Shown here in pieces: positions 51,791-61,572 of a stretch of 63,578 nt of DNA. Each line of letters starts with the position of its first letter. Within the stretch, counting starts at the first letter, position 1. Made by a program: the position numbers and the translations under genes. Origin of the DNA: DASUXY01 sp035301985 (lineage in GTDB: Bacteria > Bacillota > Bacilli > Bacillales > Amphibacillaceae). The notes under the pieces are model-generated. The model was not told the origin of the DNA. It saw only the letters and a list, made by a program, of their open reading frames with translations, and did not search any database. The stretch lies in NCBI GenBank assembly GCA_035301985.1, contig DATGTE010000016.1, positions 1 to 63,578 on the forward strand, written 5' to 3'.

Positions 51791-52927
51791 AAGCTCGTTG
51801 AACAAATTAATGGGGAAATTCCTCAATCTGCAATGATTACAGAAGAACAACTTATGAAAGTAGCCTCAAAATTAGCAATTACTTCTGATGATTTATTTGA
51901 TATTTTATATGAAAAAAAGTATATCGATCGAAAAATGAATATTAATATAGAAAAGCGTGATGAGTTTTTTGCCGAATTCCCAGACTTTGAAATGGGGTTA
52001 TCATCTGGAAAAGTAAAAGATAGAAATAAAACTAAAACGAAACCCGTTAGAATTCGTAAAGGTGCTTATAATGAAATTCGTGAACTATGGGAAAAAATAA
52101 ACCAACGTTACTTACTCTTTTATGACAAAGATTTAGATAAAGATATGAAAGATGTTGTTTTGTCCATATTGGAAAAACAAGGTGTTTTTACAGATGTGGT
52201 GATGACGAGTCAACGTGAAGTAATTCAAAGTGATGGTACATCCATGACAACTGCGGCTAAAACAGGCTTACAATATGTTATTTCAAGAATGATTCCTTAC
52301 AATGAATTTTTACTTAGGATTATGCGAAACACTAATATTCCCATTGAAACAATTCATCAAGCCTTATGTGAATATGTAGAAAGAAATGGTGAATTTGATT
52401 CGAGATATATCAATGAAAGCTCTGTAAGTGTTATTATTCAGAAGTTTAATGAATGGAAGAACACAAATTTACAAGGACGTTTTCATTATGCAAAAAGTGA
52501 AACACCTGTTACATCAACAGCCCTTTCTCATTCCGATGGGACTGCACGAGAAACTATTTCACAGGGGAGAATAGGAACGAAAATCGCACCTGGAACACCT
52601 AGTGATAAGTATTTGTATGATGTTTTTGCTTATGATTCACCGCTAGAGCAAAAGAATATTTCTACCGATATAGAAGAGGTTATAGTGTATGGAAAGATAC
52701 CAAGAAACAGTATCGCAATACCAACGATTACAGGTGGAATGTATAGTCCTGACTTTATGTATGTTGTAAGACGTGCAACAGGTGAAAAAGAGTTAAATAT
52801 AGTTGTTGAAACGAAAGATGTTGAAGATAAAACAAATATACGGAAGCAATTAAACTTATGGTTGATAAAGATCAGAAAGGCTATGAAATTATTTAAAATC
52901 AATTCCATAGCCATAGTAATAGTCTAA
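51776..52927 (+). pseudogene. type III restriction endonuclease subunit, C-terminal fragment
   Basis: About 370 residues match the C-terminal part of Res subunits, including a complete PD-(D/E)xK nuclease core (GGMYSPDFMYVV ... LNIVVETK). The helicase domains are missing; the 5' break coincides with the integrase break. Near the end the frame slips: after DKTNI the next frame reads EAIKLMVDKDQKGYEII and stops, which looks like the genuine continuation. No mod gene is present, so no active restriction system is expected. Confidence 0.82.
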
Positions 52928-52937
52928 ACATTACATA

Positions 52938-53014
52938 CGTAGTCAAAAATCTATATGCCCTCGCAAAGCTTGATATTAAGCTATCCTTACATCGATTAAG
53001 GGGCCCGACATGCT
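52938..53014 (+). repeat. internal copy of island right end (att-like)
   Basis: A 77-bp sequence ending in GCCCGACATGCT matches 63117-63193 at 68 of 77 positions by my count. The 53003-53014 part is the att core. It marks the old right end of an earlier element or a relic of tandem integration. Confidence 0.75.
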
Positions 53015-53048
53015 TGATCAGTCGGTGTTCATATTACAGAAAGATTAG

Positions 53049-53347
53049 CAACCTATTGTTCATACAGACCGGGGCGCTCATTATCAATGGCAAGGATGGA
53101 TTGATCGAATGGATAACAATAACTTCATACGTTCGATGTCTAAAAAAGGTTGTTCTCCCGACAATGCCACTTTTGGACGACTTAAAAATGAGTTTGTTAT
53201 GGTGAGTCGTAGATAGATGTATCTATTGTAAAGATCATCGAATTATTGGACGAGTATCTTGAATGATATAATAATCAAAGAATAAAATTATCATTAGGTG
53301 GCGTTAGCATCATAAAATATCGAGAATCTATGAATTTTTTAGCGTAG
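53049..53347 (+). pseudogene. IS3-family transposase remnant (orfB end)
   Basis: In-frame pieces QPIVHTDRGAHYQWQGW, MSKKGCSPDNATFGRLKNEF and, after stops and a gap, YNNQRIKLSLGGVSIIKYRES match the DDE C-terminal region of IS150-type transposases. Internal deletions and stops make it dead. It begins directly after the internal att-like site. Confidence 0.8.
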
Positions 53348-53549
53348 GCTATCTGATGAATAGAAATAAAATATTAAAACATCATCAAAATATACTGATT
53401 TAGCTTTATCCATGTTAGAGGTTTTCATCTGTTAATGGCCCGCACCTCCAACTGTTGAATCTATTCTAGGAGTTACAAGAGACCGATGCTACTTTCCTAT
53501 ATAGGGTTAACTGTCTTTCAAAAATATCTAATCCCCCCATCAAACCTTA

Positions 53550-54267
53550 TTAACTTCTTAGAGGCAACCTATAGTTATTTTCAATTAAATACTTTCGAAG
53601 TATTGTCATGATAGTATCTTGTTTATCTTTTAAATAGAAATGATCACCTTCTATTAAATACAATTCTTTAATATATTCAATGTAGTGATTCCAACCTAAA
53701 ACACTTTCTTTCTTAACGATATCCTTTGAACCCAATAACAGGACAGCTTTACTGTCTAATTTCTTCCTTTCTAGACTTTTAATATAATAACTCTCTACTA
53801 TATCTAAATCTGATTTTATGATTGGAAAAAATACATTCATAAAATCATCGGTTTTTTAAGATCTCCTCGTTTATCCCTCCAATTTCCTTAAGTTGGTCTA
53901 TAAGTGTTTTGGAACCTTTAATTTTATCCATTTTATGTTCGGGAGATGATTTACTGGATAAGAATAAATAACTTACTTTTGTTCCGTATCTCTCCAATAA
54001 TTTCACAGCAATTTCATAAGCGACGATTGCCCCCATACTATGTCCAAAAAATGAAAATCTTTTTAATGAATTGACACCATAATTAGCAATCATTTCTCTT
54101 AATAAAGTATCCGTTAAACTATCCATAGAACGGCACAGTGGTTCAGTAAATTTACTCCCATGACCTGGATATTCAATCGGGATAATTTCTATATCACCGC
54201 TATTTGATTTCCACTCGTTATAAAAAGAAGCACTTCCCCCTGCATACGGAAAGCAAAATAGTTTCAA
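53550..54267 (-). pseudogene. type II thioesterase, frameshifted
   Basis: The N-terminal part (LKLFCFPYAGGSASFYNEW; catalytic Ser in FFGHSMGAIVAYE) and the C-terminal part (FMNVFFPIIKSDLDIVE; active-site His region in EGDHFYL) are in different frames. The shift is near 53848, where one extra base in a run (AAAAAACC) breaks ILKN-DDFMNV. A sequencing error is possible. Such proteins edit NRPS carrier domains. I take the start as TTG at 54267, with GGAGG 9 nt upstream. Confidence 0.8.
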
Positions 54268-54298
54268 ATTAATCATCCTCCATCTACACATGAAAATA

Positions 54299-55501
54299 TT
54301 AGTTCAGCATATGCTTCATGAAATTTTCTACATACGTTGAATCTATCTTAGGCATCGTCATTGCTAGTTTGTCTAATTTCTTTTTAGTATAAGTCTGTGA
54401 AATTTCTGCTTCCTTTAATTCGGTAGATTCATCAATTAGTTGTGATAGCGCACTTAAAGAGTGCTGGTGATTTGATAAGGTTTTCTGTTTAAGATATTCT
54501 AGCCACTCTTTCAATTTTGCCTCTTGATATGGTAATTGATACTTTTTAAAGAAAGTGATAACTACATCACTTGAAACTTTTTGGTCATTAAATAAGTGAT
54601 AGATACCAGATATTTTATCTCTTTCCAGTCGAGATGCTTTATAAATAAACTCACTCACAAAGTCAACAGGCATTAATTCAAAATGAACCTCTTCTTTAAA
54701 AGGTAATACTTGTAGATCAATAAATGCTTCAAATACTTTATATAGTAAGTCCGTTTGATTCCACAACCCACTAGATGAATTAGCTGAAATTCTTCCCAAT
54801 CGATAAATATCAATTCCTAGACCATGTCTTTTTGCTTCAATTAATAATTTTTCAGCTACCCATTTAGACTGACTGTAGCCAATCGTTAAGTTAGATGTAT
54901 AAATGAGTTCATCATGTTCATCCCACATTCTATCCCCTGTTAAAACAGCAAGTGTTGAGGCATAATAGATATTCTTTCTTTTATTTGTACTGGCAAGCTT
55001 GATTACTTCAATGACACCGTCTACATTCGGAACCTTAGCTTTATGATAGGGTTCAAAGAAATTTGTTTCCGCACCCATATGATAAATATGAGCCACATCA
55101 TTACTTATTTTTTCATAAGTAATATCATTTAAACCGAATTGGCTCATTCCAAAGTCGCCTTCTATGACTTCGATTCTTTCTTGAAATTCGTTCTTCCAAA
55201 GACCGTATTTTGTTAATGTATCCTTTATTCTGCCTTTTGAAGGAAAGCGAACTAAACAATAAATCTTAACATGCTTCGTTTCTGTTAGTAATTGAGATAA
55301 TAGATGTGCCCCTAGAAAACCTGTTCCACCCGTAAGTAATATATTACCTTCATCATTAACCGGCTGGACACTAATTTCTGTTATTTTCTTCTTCAATTGA
55401 TGGTCTAAAATAGCATCATTTTTCAACATTTCTTCTATATTGCCTGCTGACTCTGTCTCAATAGCATCTACAAACTGATTTACCGTACTATTCTCAATCA
55501 A
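54299..55501 (-). CDS. NRPS-type thioester reductase domain, probably truncated
   Basis: The 400-aa protein is an SDR-fold terminal reductase (NAD_binding_4): cofactor loop ILLTGGTGFLGAHLL at about 54-68, HMGAETNFF, and catalytic YSQSKWVAEKLL. Such domains release peptides from NRPS carriers as aldehydes or alcohols. The first 50 residues (QLIENSTVNQFVDAIE) look like the end of a carrier domain, there is no ribosome binding site before the TTG, and the upstream gene is cut 13 bp away. I infer that the adenylation and carrier parts were deleted. Confidence 0.75.
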   Translation of the reverse strand: MIENSTVNQFVDAIETESAGNIEEMLKNDAILDHQLKKKITEISVQPVNDEGNILLTGGTGFLGAHLLSQLLTETKHVKIYCLVRFPSKGRIKDTLTKYGLWKNEFQERIEVIEGDFGMSQFGLNDITYEKISNDVAHIYHMGAETNFFEPYHKAKVPNVDGVIEVIKLASTNKRKNIYYASTLAVLTGDRMWDEHDELIYTSNLTIGYSQSKWVAEKLLIEAKRHGLGIDIYRLGRISANSSSGLWNQTDLLYKVFEAFIDLQVLPFKEEVHFELMPVDFVSEFIYKASRLERDKISGIYHLFNDQKVSSDVVITFFKKYQLPYQEAKLKEWLEYLKQKTLSNHQHSLSALSQLIDESTELKEAEISQTYTKKKLDKLAMTMPKIDSTYVENFMKHMLN

Positions 55502-55513
55502 TTGTTTATCAAA

Positions 55514-55954
55514 TTATGTAAAATATGGTTCTAAAAATTCAGAGTCAGTGCTTGTTTTATTTTCCACGTCAATCCCCATTGGATGTCGTTGATCAAAAAG
55601 TAATATTCCTATTGTTTTTTCCGTGTGTGTAATGGAAATCCCTATGTTCATTGAAGAATTATTGTTATTTACAATAACCGGCTGTCCAAAAACTCCTTTT
55701 AAAAGAGAGATGCTTCTAATTTCTCGCATCCCAATTCCTAAAAATTCCATAATTGATTTTTTTGCAAGGTATAAACTTTTACTAGCCTCTATCCTTCGTT
55801 TAGTCCGATATATATTTAAGTCATTCCATTCTCGTTGATTAAACAATCTTGTTGCATTTTCAACATGAACCGAGTTTACATCTGAAAATTTAACGAAAGT
55901 TTTAAAAGTTTCTTTGCCATTTTCGTAGTATTCTATCATTTGAAATCCATTCAC
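55514..55954 (-). pseudogene. 4'-phosphopantetheinyl transferase, C-terminally truncated
   Basis: The 146-aa remainder has the Sfp-type motifs RRIEASKSLYLAKKSIMEFLGIG, ISITHTEKTIGILLF and MGIDVE, with the magnesium-binding Asp. It ends abruptly after EPYFT, before the second conserved W/KEA motif, so the enzyme is almost certainly inactive. It lies just upstream of the reductase gene, and the break is the presumed deletion point. Confidence 0.78.
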
Positions 55955-56000
55955 CTACCCTATTAAATATTTTAGTCTTTCTTTACAAGATTGCTTCAAT

Positions 56001-56157
56001 TTATCATCAATTATGATAACGAAATTACATAGCATAAAAAATTGTCTATAGAAAGTGGTGAATTTTATCATAATTTTATATTATTTTATATTTTTACAAT
56101 TTTAAAGAGTTTCTAGTTTATATTATCAATATCGATAATATAATAACATAGCATAAA
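56001..56157 (-). repeat. duplicated operator-like modules upstream of the NRPS remnant
   Basis: Two copies of a module spaced 118 bp apart: an inverted repeat (TTATCAT-N5-ATGATAA at 56001-56019; TTATATTATC-N6-GATAATATAA at 56118-56143) followed by ACATAGCATAAA (56028-56039; 56146-56157) and GTCTATA. A similar palindrome lies upstream of the ABC operon at 61424. The rest of 55955-56480 is AT-rich with nothing else recognised. Confidence 0.55.
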
Positions 56158-56486
56158 CAGAACGTCTATATAAAACAGTAAATTTTTGAAATTAATGTCA
56201 TTTTTTCAATCTGAATAATATTAAGATATATTTCTTCATAAAAAATTCCCCATTCTATGACGGAGAACGTGTTGAAAAACAAATATATATTTTTACATCA
56301 TCCCACTCAATTCACCGTTTCCCTTAGATTAACTTCAAGTGAAATATATATTCAGAAATAATGATCGTTCCGCATGCCTTTGTCCCGAGTCACAGCTACA
56401 ATTGAATTGGGTATTCGATACTTTAAATCTTTCAGGTAGGCGCAAATAGAAAGAGGTTGAGACAAATCCTCCCAGTAGAATTATAA

Positions 56487-56526
56487 AAAATCAGATAGTT
56501 CATCTTCCAATTGACCATCTGATTTT
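56487..56526. terminator. hairpin in the gene-poor stretch
   Basis: AAAATCAGAT and ATCTGATTTT form a 10-bp stem with a 20-nt loop. It follows GAGGTTGAGACAAAT (56453), which resembles IS ends; the surrounding 56450-56750 bases may be an IS relic. Confidence 0.4.
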
Positions 56527-56830
56527 ATATGAGTGAGAAATTCTTGCTTAAGTGAACTAATTTTTAAATATGGATGGTAACGTTGACTTTCACTACAGGT
56601 GGCTGCTTTCCATAGTAATAGCTTTAGGCCCCCCCGAAGAAAAACACTTCTTGACGTGACTTCAAACACGTGATTTTTCCACAGGGGCCAGCCAACTTTC
56701 GTTTTAATCAACTAAATAGAGATAAAGTTTTCATATCTTGAATTATACTACCACCTTTAATTTGCTAATGGTAGACATCAAAAAACATACATTCTATTGA
56801 AGTTAAAGTAAACAACAATAACCCCTGATA

Positions 56831-57117
56831 TTAAGTTTGTTTGATAAAAACATACATTGCTTTTTTTGGGATTTCATTTTCCTCCCCCAATTCCTGAATA
56901 ATTTTATCTTTTTCACCGTCTAGGCATGAGGTGTCCTTAACTACATCCGAAAGCTTTTCATCTCTCTCCTCCTTATAAGTATTTACTCAGTTTCGTAAGG
57001 GTTGTATAAAGACAGCAAGCTTCTCTGCTAATTGTTTAGGCTTTTTCCTTTCTTCCACTACTAATCGAGCAGCATACATTTTAAAATCCTTATCGTGGTG
57101 TCCGATAAATGCACTCC
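56831..57117 (-). pseudogene. IS3-family orfA remnant
   Basis: In one frame: HHDKDFKMYAARLVVEERKK, then KQLAEKLAV, a TGA where a Trp is expected (RN-stop-VNTYKEERDEK), and EKDKIIQELGEENEIPKKAM, ending at 56831. This is the HTH-leucine-zipper protein of IS3 elements. Opposite strand to the orfB remnant at 53 kb, so not the same copy in place. Confidence 0.75.
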
Positions 57118-57157
57118 CCTTCTATATATTCAATAATTTTCATAAGTGGCTTACTTT

Positions 57158-58756
57158 TCATAGTGTTACTCTTAACTTTTTTATCAGTATATATATTGTC
57201 ACTAGAACAACCAGTAGTATGATAAAAGATACTAAAAAAGAATGTATGTTAAGCCATATGAAGCCAACGTGCAGAACGGCAATAATAATTAAGAGTGGCA
57301 GTCCATAAAGTAAACTAATTAAAACATTCGGATTAGATTTTACTGCTTCAGACGGATTGACCCATTCGGTTAATGGCTTTTTACTATCAAAAAGCGGTGT
57401 TAACAAGTTGTAGCAGATTACTAAACCGGCTACAATCATGAGCATTATAACAGTTTCAAGTCTCCAATAACCAAATATCGCAAATATAATAAAACTTAAG
57501 AGAACAGCTATTAAACTCATTGTTGACGCGATGACGACTTTAGAAAGGTACACGTAGGTTGGATTAAACGGGTTACATTTTAATAAGTCATGGTATCTCC
57601 CTTCTCTAGAGTAAGGAGTCCCACTAATATTGTTGATGCAAGAGAGAAATAAAACAGTATATGAAAAATACGTATCAAGAACTCCTTCTTCTGTTATGTT
57701 TAGAATTGTTGGAAAAACATCATTTTGGATCAGGATTAAGAAAATCAATGAAGTAACCGGTGGTAATAATATCCCTAAGATAACTTGCATTTTAAAATAA
57801 GCCTCTGACTTTAGAACCCATACCTCTCTTTGCAAATAGTTACTCCACTGATTTTCAGTAATATGAACACTCGACCCTTTAAGGCTCGTTTGAACAGCAT
57901 TATCATGTGTGCCATTTTTGTAGTAGTTAGTGGATGTATTATGAACAATGACAAAATAAAATAAAGCACTTATTAGAGTCAGGAAAATAGAGATTAAAAT
58001 AAATGGAATCGAGATATCATTAGATACAAATCGTTCAATCACTTCCCTTAATAATGGAATTTCCATAATATTTTCAAAGAGATGATGGAGTATCGAATTA
58101 ATCAAATGAATCCATCCAGTCATAGATTCTAAATCCACCTTTTCAAATAATTCTACTATGTTTTTATTTTTTGAAAACGTGATATATAAAGCTATCGATG
58201 CTAAAGGAAATAACGACATCATTATAAAATTTGTCATTAAATAGGATGTTTTATTCTTATATTTATAATAAAACTTATTTACAAAAGATAAGACAAATAA
58301 CAACAATAATACGATGAAGCCATTTATGATTGGCATAAGGATTATCAACTTAGCGAATTCTATCATCTTAAAATCAATGATTAACAGTATGAGCGCTGGT
58401 ACTTGGATGATCAAGGACAGAATTAAAGGTACCAATATACTGCTAACCAATTTAGCCGTTGAAATTTTTTTGTACGATATAGGATGAGACGCTAATATTG
58501 TAAATTCTTTGAAAGAAAAGAATTGTATGGTCGACAAGTAACAAGTTAATGCAAAGATGAGAATACTTGAAATGGCTAAATTATAAAACATAAACAGATA
58601 AGTATCTGCAATGAAATAAACGGCTATACTAACGATGGCAAGTTGAAAAAATAGATAAAATAGGGCTATTAATAAAACAACCTTTAATATCTGTTGTTTT
58701 GGTTTTGTATAAAAAGACGAAATAAAAAATTTAGTAAGCTTGAGTGTCTCTTTCAT
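57158..58756 (-). CDS. large ABC transporter permease
   Basis: The 532-aa membrane protein has about 12 hydrophobic segments in two halves and a central polar region (HNTSTNYYKNGTHDNAVQ). It overlaps the ATPase gene by 26 nt, so the pair forms one transporter, similar in layout to SkfEF/YthPQ-type peptide exporters. GGAGG precedes the ATG inside the ATPase gene. Last gene of the five-gene operon. Substrate unknown; peptide or lipid export is likely. Confidence 0.82.
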   Translation of the reverse strand: MKETLKLTKFFISSFYTKPKQQILKVVLLIALFYLFFQLAIVSIAVYFIADTYLFMFYNLAISSILIFALTCYLSTIQFFSFKEFTILASHPISYKKISTAKLVSSILVPLILSLIIQVPALILLIIDFKMIEFAKLIILMPIINGFIVLLLLFVLSFVNKFYYKYKNKTSYLMTNFIMMSLFPLASIALYITFSKNKNIVELFEKVDLESMTGWIHLINSILHHLFENIMEIPLLREVIERFVSNDISIPFILISIFLTLISALFYFVIVHNTSTNYYKNGTHDNAVQTSLKGSSVHITENQWSNYLQREVWVLKSEAYFKMQVILGILLPPVTSLIFLILIQNDVFPTILNITEEGVLDTYFSYTVLFLSCINNISGTPYSREGRYHDLLKCNPFNPTYVYLSKVVIASTMSLIAVLLSFIIFAIFGYWRLETVIMLMIVAGLVICYNLLTPLFDSKKPLTEWVNPSEAVKSNPNVLISLLYGLPLLIIIAVLHVGFIWLNIHSFLVSFIILLVVLVTIYILIKKLRVTL

Positions 58757-59447
58757 AAATTTGCGCCTCCATGAAGATAGACTCTAATGAACTATCACCG
58801 GTTATATTTTTCACCTTATCATGTAAAATGATTTTACCATCTTTTAAAATAGCTACAGTATCACAAATCTTTTCTGCAACATCTAATAGATGAGTTGAGA
58901 AGAATATCGTTCCGCCTCGCTCAACATAATTTTTAATTTCCTCTTTAAAACTGACAACGGCACTCGGATCTAACCCATTTATTGGTTCATCCATAATTAT
59001 AATCGGAGGGTTGATTGTAAATGCCGCAATCAAAGACATTTTGTGTAACATTCCGTATGAATAAGTCCCGATTGGTTTTTTAATCGAACCCTCCATATCA
59101 AAAACCTTAATATATTCATCTAACTTTTCGTTATCCTTGGTATTAAATAAACTCATCAAAAAAAGAATCCAATCGTATCCCGAAACATTGTTAAACACAT
59201 TGATCGTATCTGGAATGTAAAAAAACTGCTTTTTGTATTCTAGACCCGACTCTTTGGTTAAACCATTGATACTAACTACTCCTTTATCACAATCTAAAAT
59301 ACCAGTTATGATATTCAGTGTTGTTGTTTTCCCGGCACCGTTTCCCCCAACAAAACCTAAAATTTCTCCCTTCTGAATCTGTAAATTCACGCCATTCAAT
59401 ACCTTTTTGTTTGGGTAGCTTTTTTCGAGCTCTGAAATACTTAACAC
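58731..59447 (-). CDS. ABC transporter ATPase
   Basis: The 238-aa ATPase has Walker A GGNGAGKTT, a degenerate signature (YSYGMLHKMSL in place of LSGGQ), Walker B IIIMDEPINGLD, and switch His FFSTHLL. The start is taken as GTG at 59447, with GGGGG 8 nt upstream. Coupled to the large permease downstream. The signature variation is typical for the SkfE/YthP-like group. Confidence 0.88.
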   Translation of the reverse strand: MLSISELEKSYPNKKVLNGVNLQIQKGEILGFVGGNGAGKTTTLNIITGILDCDKGVVSINGLTKESGLEYKKQFFYIPDTINVFNNVSGYDWILFLMSLFNTKDNEKLDEYIKVFDMEGSIKKPIGTYSYGMLHKMSLIAAFTINPPIIIMDEPINGLDPSAVVSFKEEIKNYVERGGTIFFSTHLLDVAEKICDTVAILKDGKIILHDKVKNITGDSSLESIFMEAQIYERDTQAY

Positions 59448-59475
59448 AATTATCACCCCCTACCTTTTCACTTAT

Positions 59476-60264
59476 TTAATCGATTCGATACTTTTTTGTA
59501 GAGATCCAAGTGTTTGATATGTTCATGGCTAATGCTGACAAAATCAAAGTGATTAATATACTCCATAAAACATTCGAATTCAATGCCCCTGCAACTAACA
59601 ATTCCGCGCCGTATATGCTCATGCTCGCTGGATTTATAGTATCCAGAAATGGATTTAGACCAACAATCACTCGACAGCCCAATAGAAAGGCGATAGATAT
59701 TAATGCAATTACTCCCTGACTATCAAAAATAGTACTAATCATTGTTGTAAATGAAACAATAAACAAAACCCATATTAAGTACAATAGGAACGCTAAACTT
59801 AAATCTGCCAAAGGGATATCCGTAAACAAAAATCGAGTATACATATATGAAACAATATATCCCAACGTCACACTACCAGCAATAAACGCATAATGTGAGA
59901 AGACTTTCCCACTAAGATAGGAACCAACCTTGACAGGCCTTGTAAGAATAAAAGCTAACATCCCGCTCGCTTTATCGGATTGTACGATTCCCATCAATGA
60001 AATGACGATAATTATAACCCCTAACTGATCAAATTGAGATCCTAATGTACTAGCAAGAACTTCACCCCCGCTTTGTTCCATCATACTAGGGTCTATGGAA
60101 ATCCCCTGTTCCCCACCAAGCATTTCTAATATAGAGGGCATGTAATAACTAACAACGGGTTGAGTAATTCCTAATAAAATAAAGATAAGTGGAAACCAAA
60201 CAATTTTGATTTCACGAACCAATTGAACAAGTTCTTTCTTAGCTAACATTGCAAACTGATTCAT
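59476..60264 (-). CDS. ABC-2 type permease
   Basis: The 262-aa protein has six membrane helices of the ABC-2/NosY-like type (VWFPLIFILLGITQPVVSYY; SGMLAFILTRPVKVGSYLSGK; WVLFIVSFTTMISTIFDSQG). The extracytoplasmic first loop is long (QGISIDPSMMEQSGGEVL). Overlaps the ATPase gene upstream by 4 nt (ATGA). Together with that ATPase it forms a second complete transporter in the operon. Confidence 0.88.
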   Translation of the reverse strand: MNQFAMLAKKELVQLVREIKIVWFPLIFILLGITQPVVSYYMPSILEMLGGEQGISIDPSMMEQSGGEVLASTLGSQFDQLGVIIIVISLMGIVQSDKASGMLAFILTRPVKVGSYLSGKVFSHYAFIAGSVTLGYIVSYMYTRFLFTDIPLADLSLAFLLYLIWVLFIVSFTTMISTIFDSQGVIALISIAFLLGCRVIVGLNPFLDTINPASMSIYGAELLVAGALNSNVLWSILITLILSALAMNISNTWISTKKYRID

Positions 60265-61166
60265 TTGCCCACCACCAACTTCAAGAATAGCTCCTCAAGG
60301 GATTCACTACCTATTTCGAACTTAACAAGGTTTACATTATTTTCTAAAGCATTTTCTAGCAACATGTCCTTGTTTAAACCAACATTATCCACTTCTACCT
60401 TGACTCTATTTCCGGTTAAATCCACATTCTTCACATAATCAAAAGTTCCAATTTCTCTAACCCAATCTTTCACCTTTTCAGTAATTTCAAAATAAAGTTT
60501 ATCCTTATTATTTCTTTTTAGTAAGTCAATTATTGTCGCATCTTCAATTTTCTTCCCATCTTTTATGATGACAAATCTTTCACATACTTCTTCTGCATCA
60601 CCCAGTATATGTGTCGATAATAAAATGGTTGTTTCTTCTTTGATTTCATTAATAATGTTTAATACTTCTCTTCTGCCAATTGGGTCTAAAGATGACACGG
60701 GTTCATCCATTAATATTAAAGAAGGCTTATGTAATAAAGCCTGAGCAATACCAAGCCTTTGTTTCATTCCACCAGAAAATGTTCCAACTCTAGTGTTTTC
60801 TTCCTTACCTAGACCTACCTTTGATAAAACCCTTGGAATCTCCCTTTCCAAATCTCTTTTTCCAACATTAGATAATCTGCCCATAAAATTTAGCGTTTCA
60901 TTGGCAGTCATCCATGGAAAGAAATTAGTGTACTGCGGCAAATAACCAATTTCCTTTTTCATTTTTGAAACCTTCTTCCCATTCAGTAATACTTCTCCTT
61001 GATCAGGATTCATAATATCTGCAATAAGTTTTATAAGTGTCGATTTTCCTGCTCCATTTGGCCCTGCTAAAGCAACACATTCACCACTTTGAATTTCCAT
61101 AGAAAAACGATTAACGGCTGTTTTAGTTTTAAATGACTTTGTGACATTTTTTATTTCTAGCTCCAT
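60261..61166 (-). CDS. ABC transporter ATPase
   Basis: The 301-aa ATPase has Walker A GPNGAGKST, Q-loop LPQYTNFF, signature TFSGGMKQRLGIA, Walker B LILMDEPVSSLD, and switch His LSTHIL, followed by a C-terminal domain of about 90 residues. It overlaps the preceding small gene by 10 nt. Peptide-resistance type (BcrA-like) is the nearest group. Confidence 0.92.
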   Translation of the reverse strand: MELEIKNVTKSFKTKTAVNRFSMEIQSGECVALAGPNGAGKSTLIKLIADIMNPDQGEVLLNGKKVSKMKKEIGYLPQYTNFFPWMTANETLNFMGRLSNVGKRDLEREIPRVLSKVGLGKEENTRVGTFSGGMKQRLGIAQALLHKPSLILMDEPVSSLDPIGRREVLNIINEIKEETTILLSTHILGDAEEVCERFVIIKDGKKIEDATIIDLLKRNNKDKLYFEITEKVKDWVREIGTFDYVKNVDLTGNRVKVEVDNVGLNKDMLLENALENNVNLVKFEIGSESLEELFLKLVVGK

Positions 61167-61402
61167 TTCCCACCACTATCCTTTCTTCCGATAACAAAGT
61201 ACAATATCGAACCAATCGTATTGGCAAAAATAATAATAAGTGCCCATATTAAAACATTTTCTCTTCTTTCACGATGTCTATAAAGATCAATCAGTGCAGT
61301 CACAACTAAAATTAGTCCAATCGCGGCCATTGGTAAAATAACCGGAAGAAAAGCCGCGAAATCAAATTCGCTTAACTCATCTACTCCATAATGTAATTTC
61401 AA
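61157..61402 (-). CDS. PLDc_N-domain small membrane protein
   Basis: The 81-aa protein has two membrane helices, the second ending in the PLDc_N hallmark ANTIGSILYFVIGRKD. These small proteins often lead ABC operons for peptide resistance or export in Bacillales. The TTG start has AAGGAG 9 nt upstream. First gene of the operon, 21 bp from a perfect palindrome. Confidence 0.85.
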   Translation of the reverse strand: MKLHYGVDELSEFDFAAFLPVILPMAAIGLILVVTALIDLYRHRERRENVLIWALIIIFANTIGSILYFVIGRKDSGGKWS

Positions 61403-61423
61403 GATTAGTCACTCCTTCATTTA

Positions 61424-61445
61424 TTATCATTATTGATAATGATAA
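61424..61445. promoter_or_regulatory. palindromic operator between ABC operon and HTH regulator
   Basis: TTATCATTA and TAATGATAA are perfect 9-bp arms around TTGA. The site is 21 bp before the ABC operon start and 127 bp before the regulator start, so it may control the operon. Related palindromes occur upstream of the NRPS remnant. A weaker AT-rich repeat (ATTATT/AATAAT near 61497-61514) lies nearer the regulator. Confidence 0.6.
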
Positions 61446-61572
61446 CATAAAGACTAAAATAATACATCATTTTTTAAATATATTGTTTTATTTTCATTAT
61501 TAATTATAATAATAGTAACTACATTATTTCTTACAAAAGTATCCTTACTTAAGCTATAGGAGAGATAAGCCA

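Noticed and set aside
53014..53205. 63-codon open frame after the internal att-like site
   Set aside because: It is an out-of-frame reading of the IS3 transposase remnant in the same place.
56481..56711. 76-codon open frame on the minus strand
   Set aside because: No ribosome binding site, odd composition, and it overlaps a hairpin and an IS-end-like sequence. Probably not coding.
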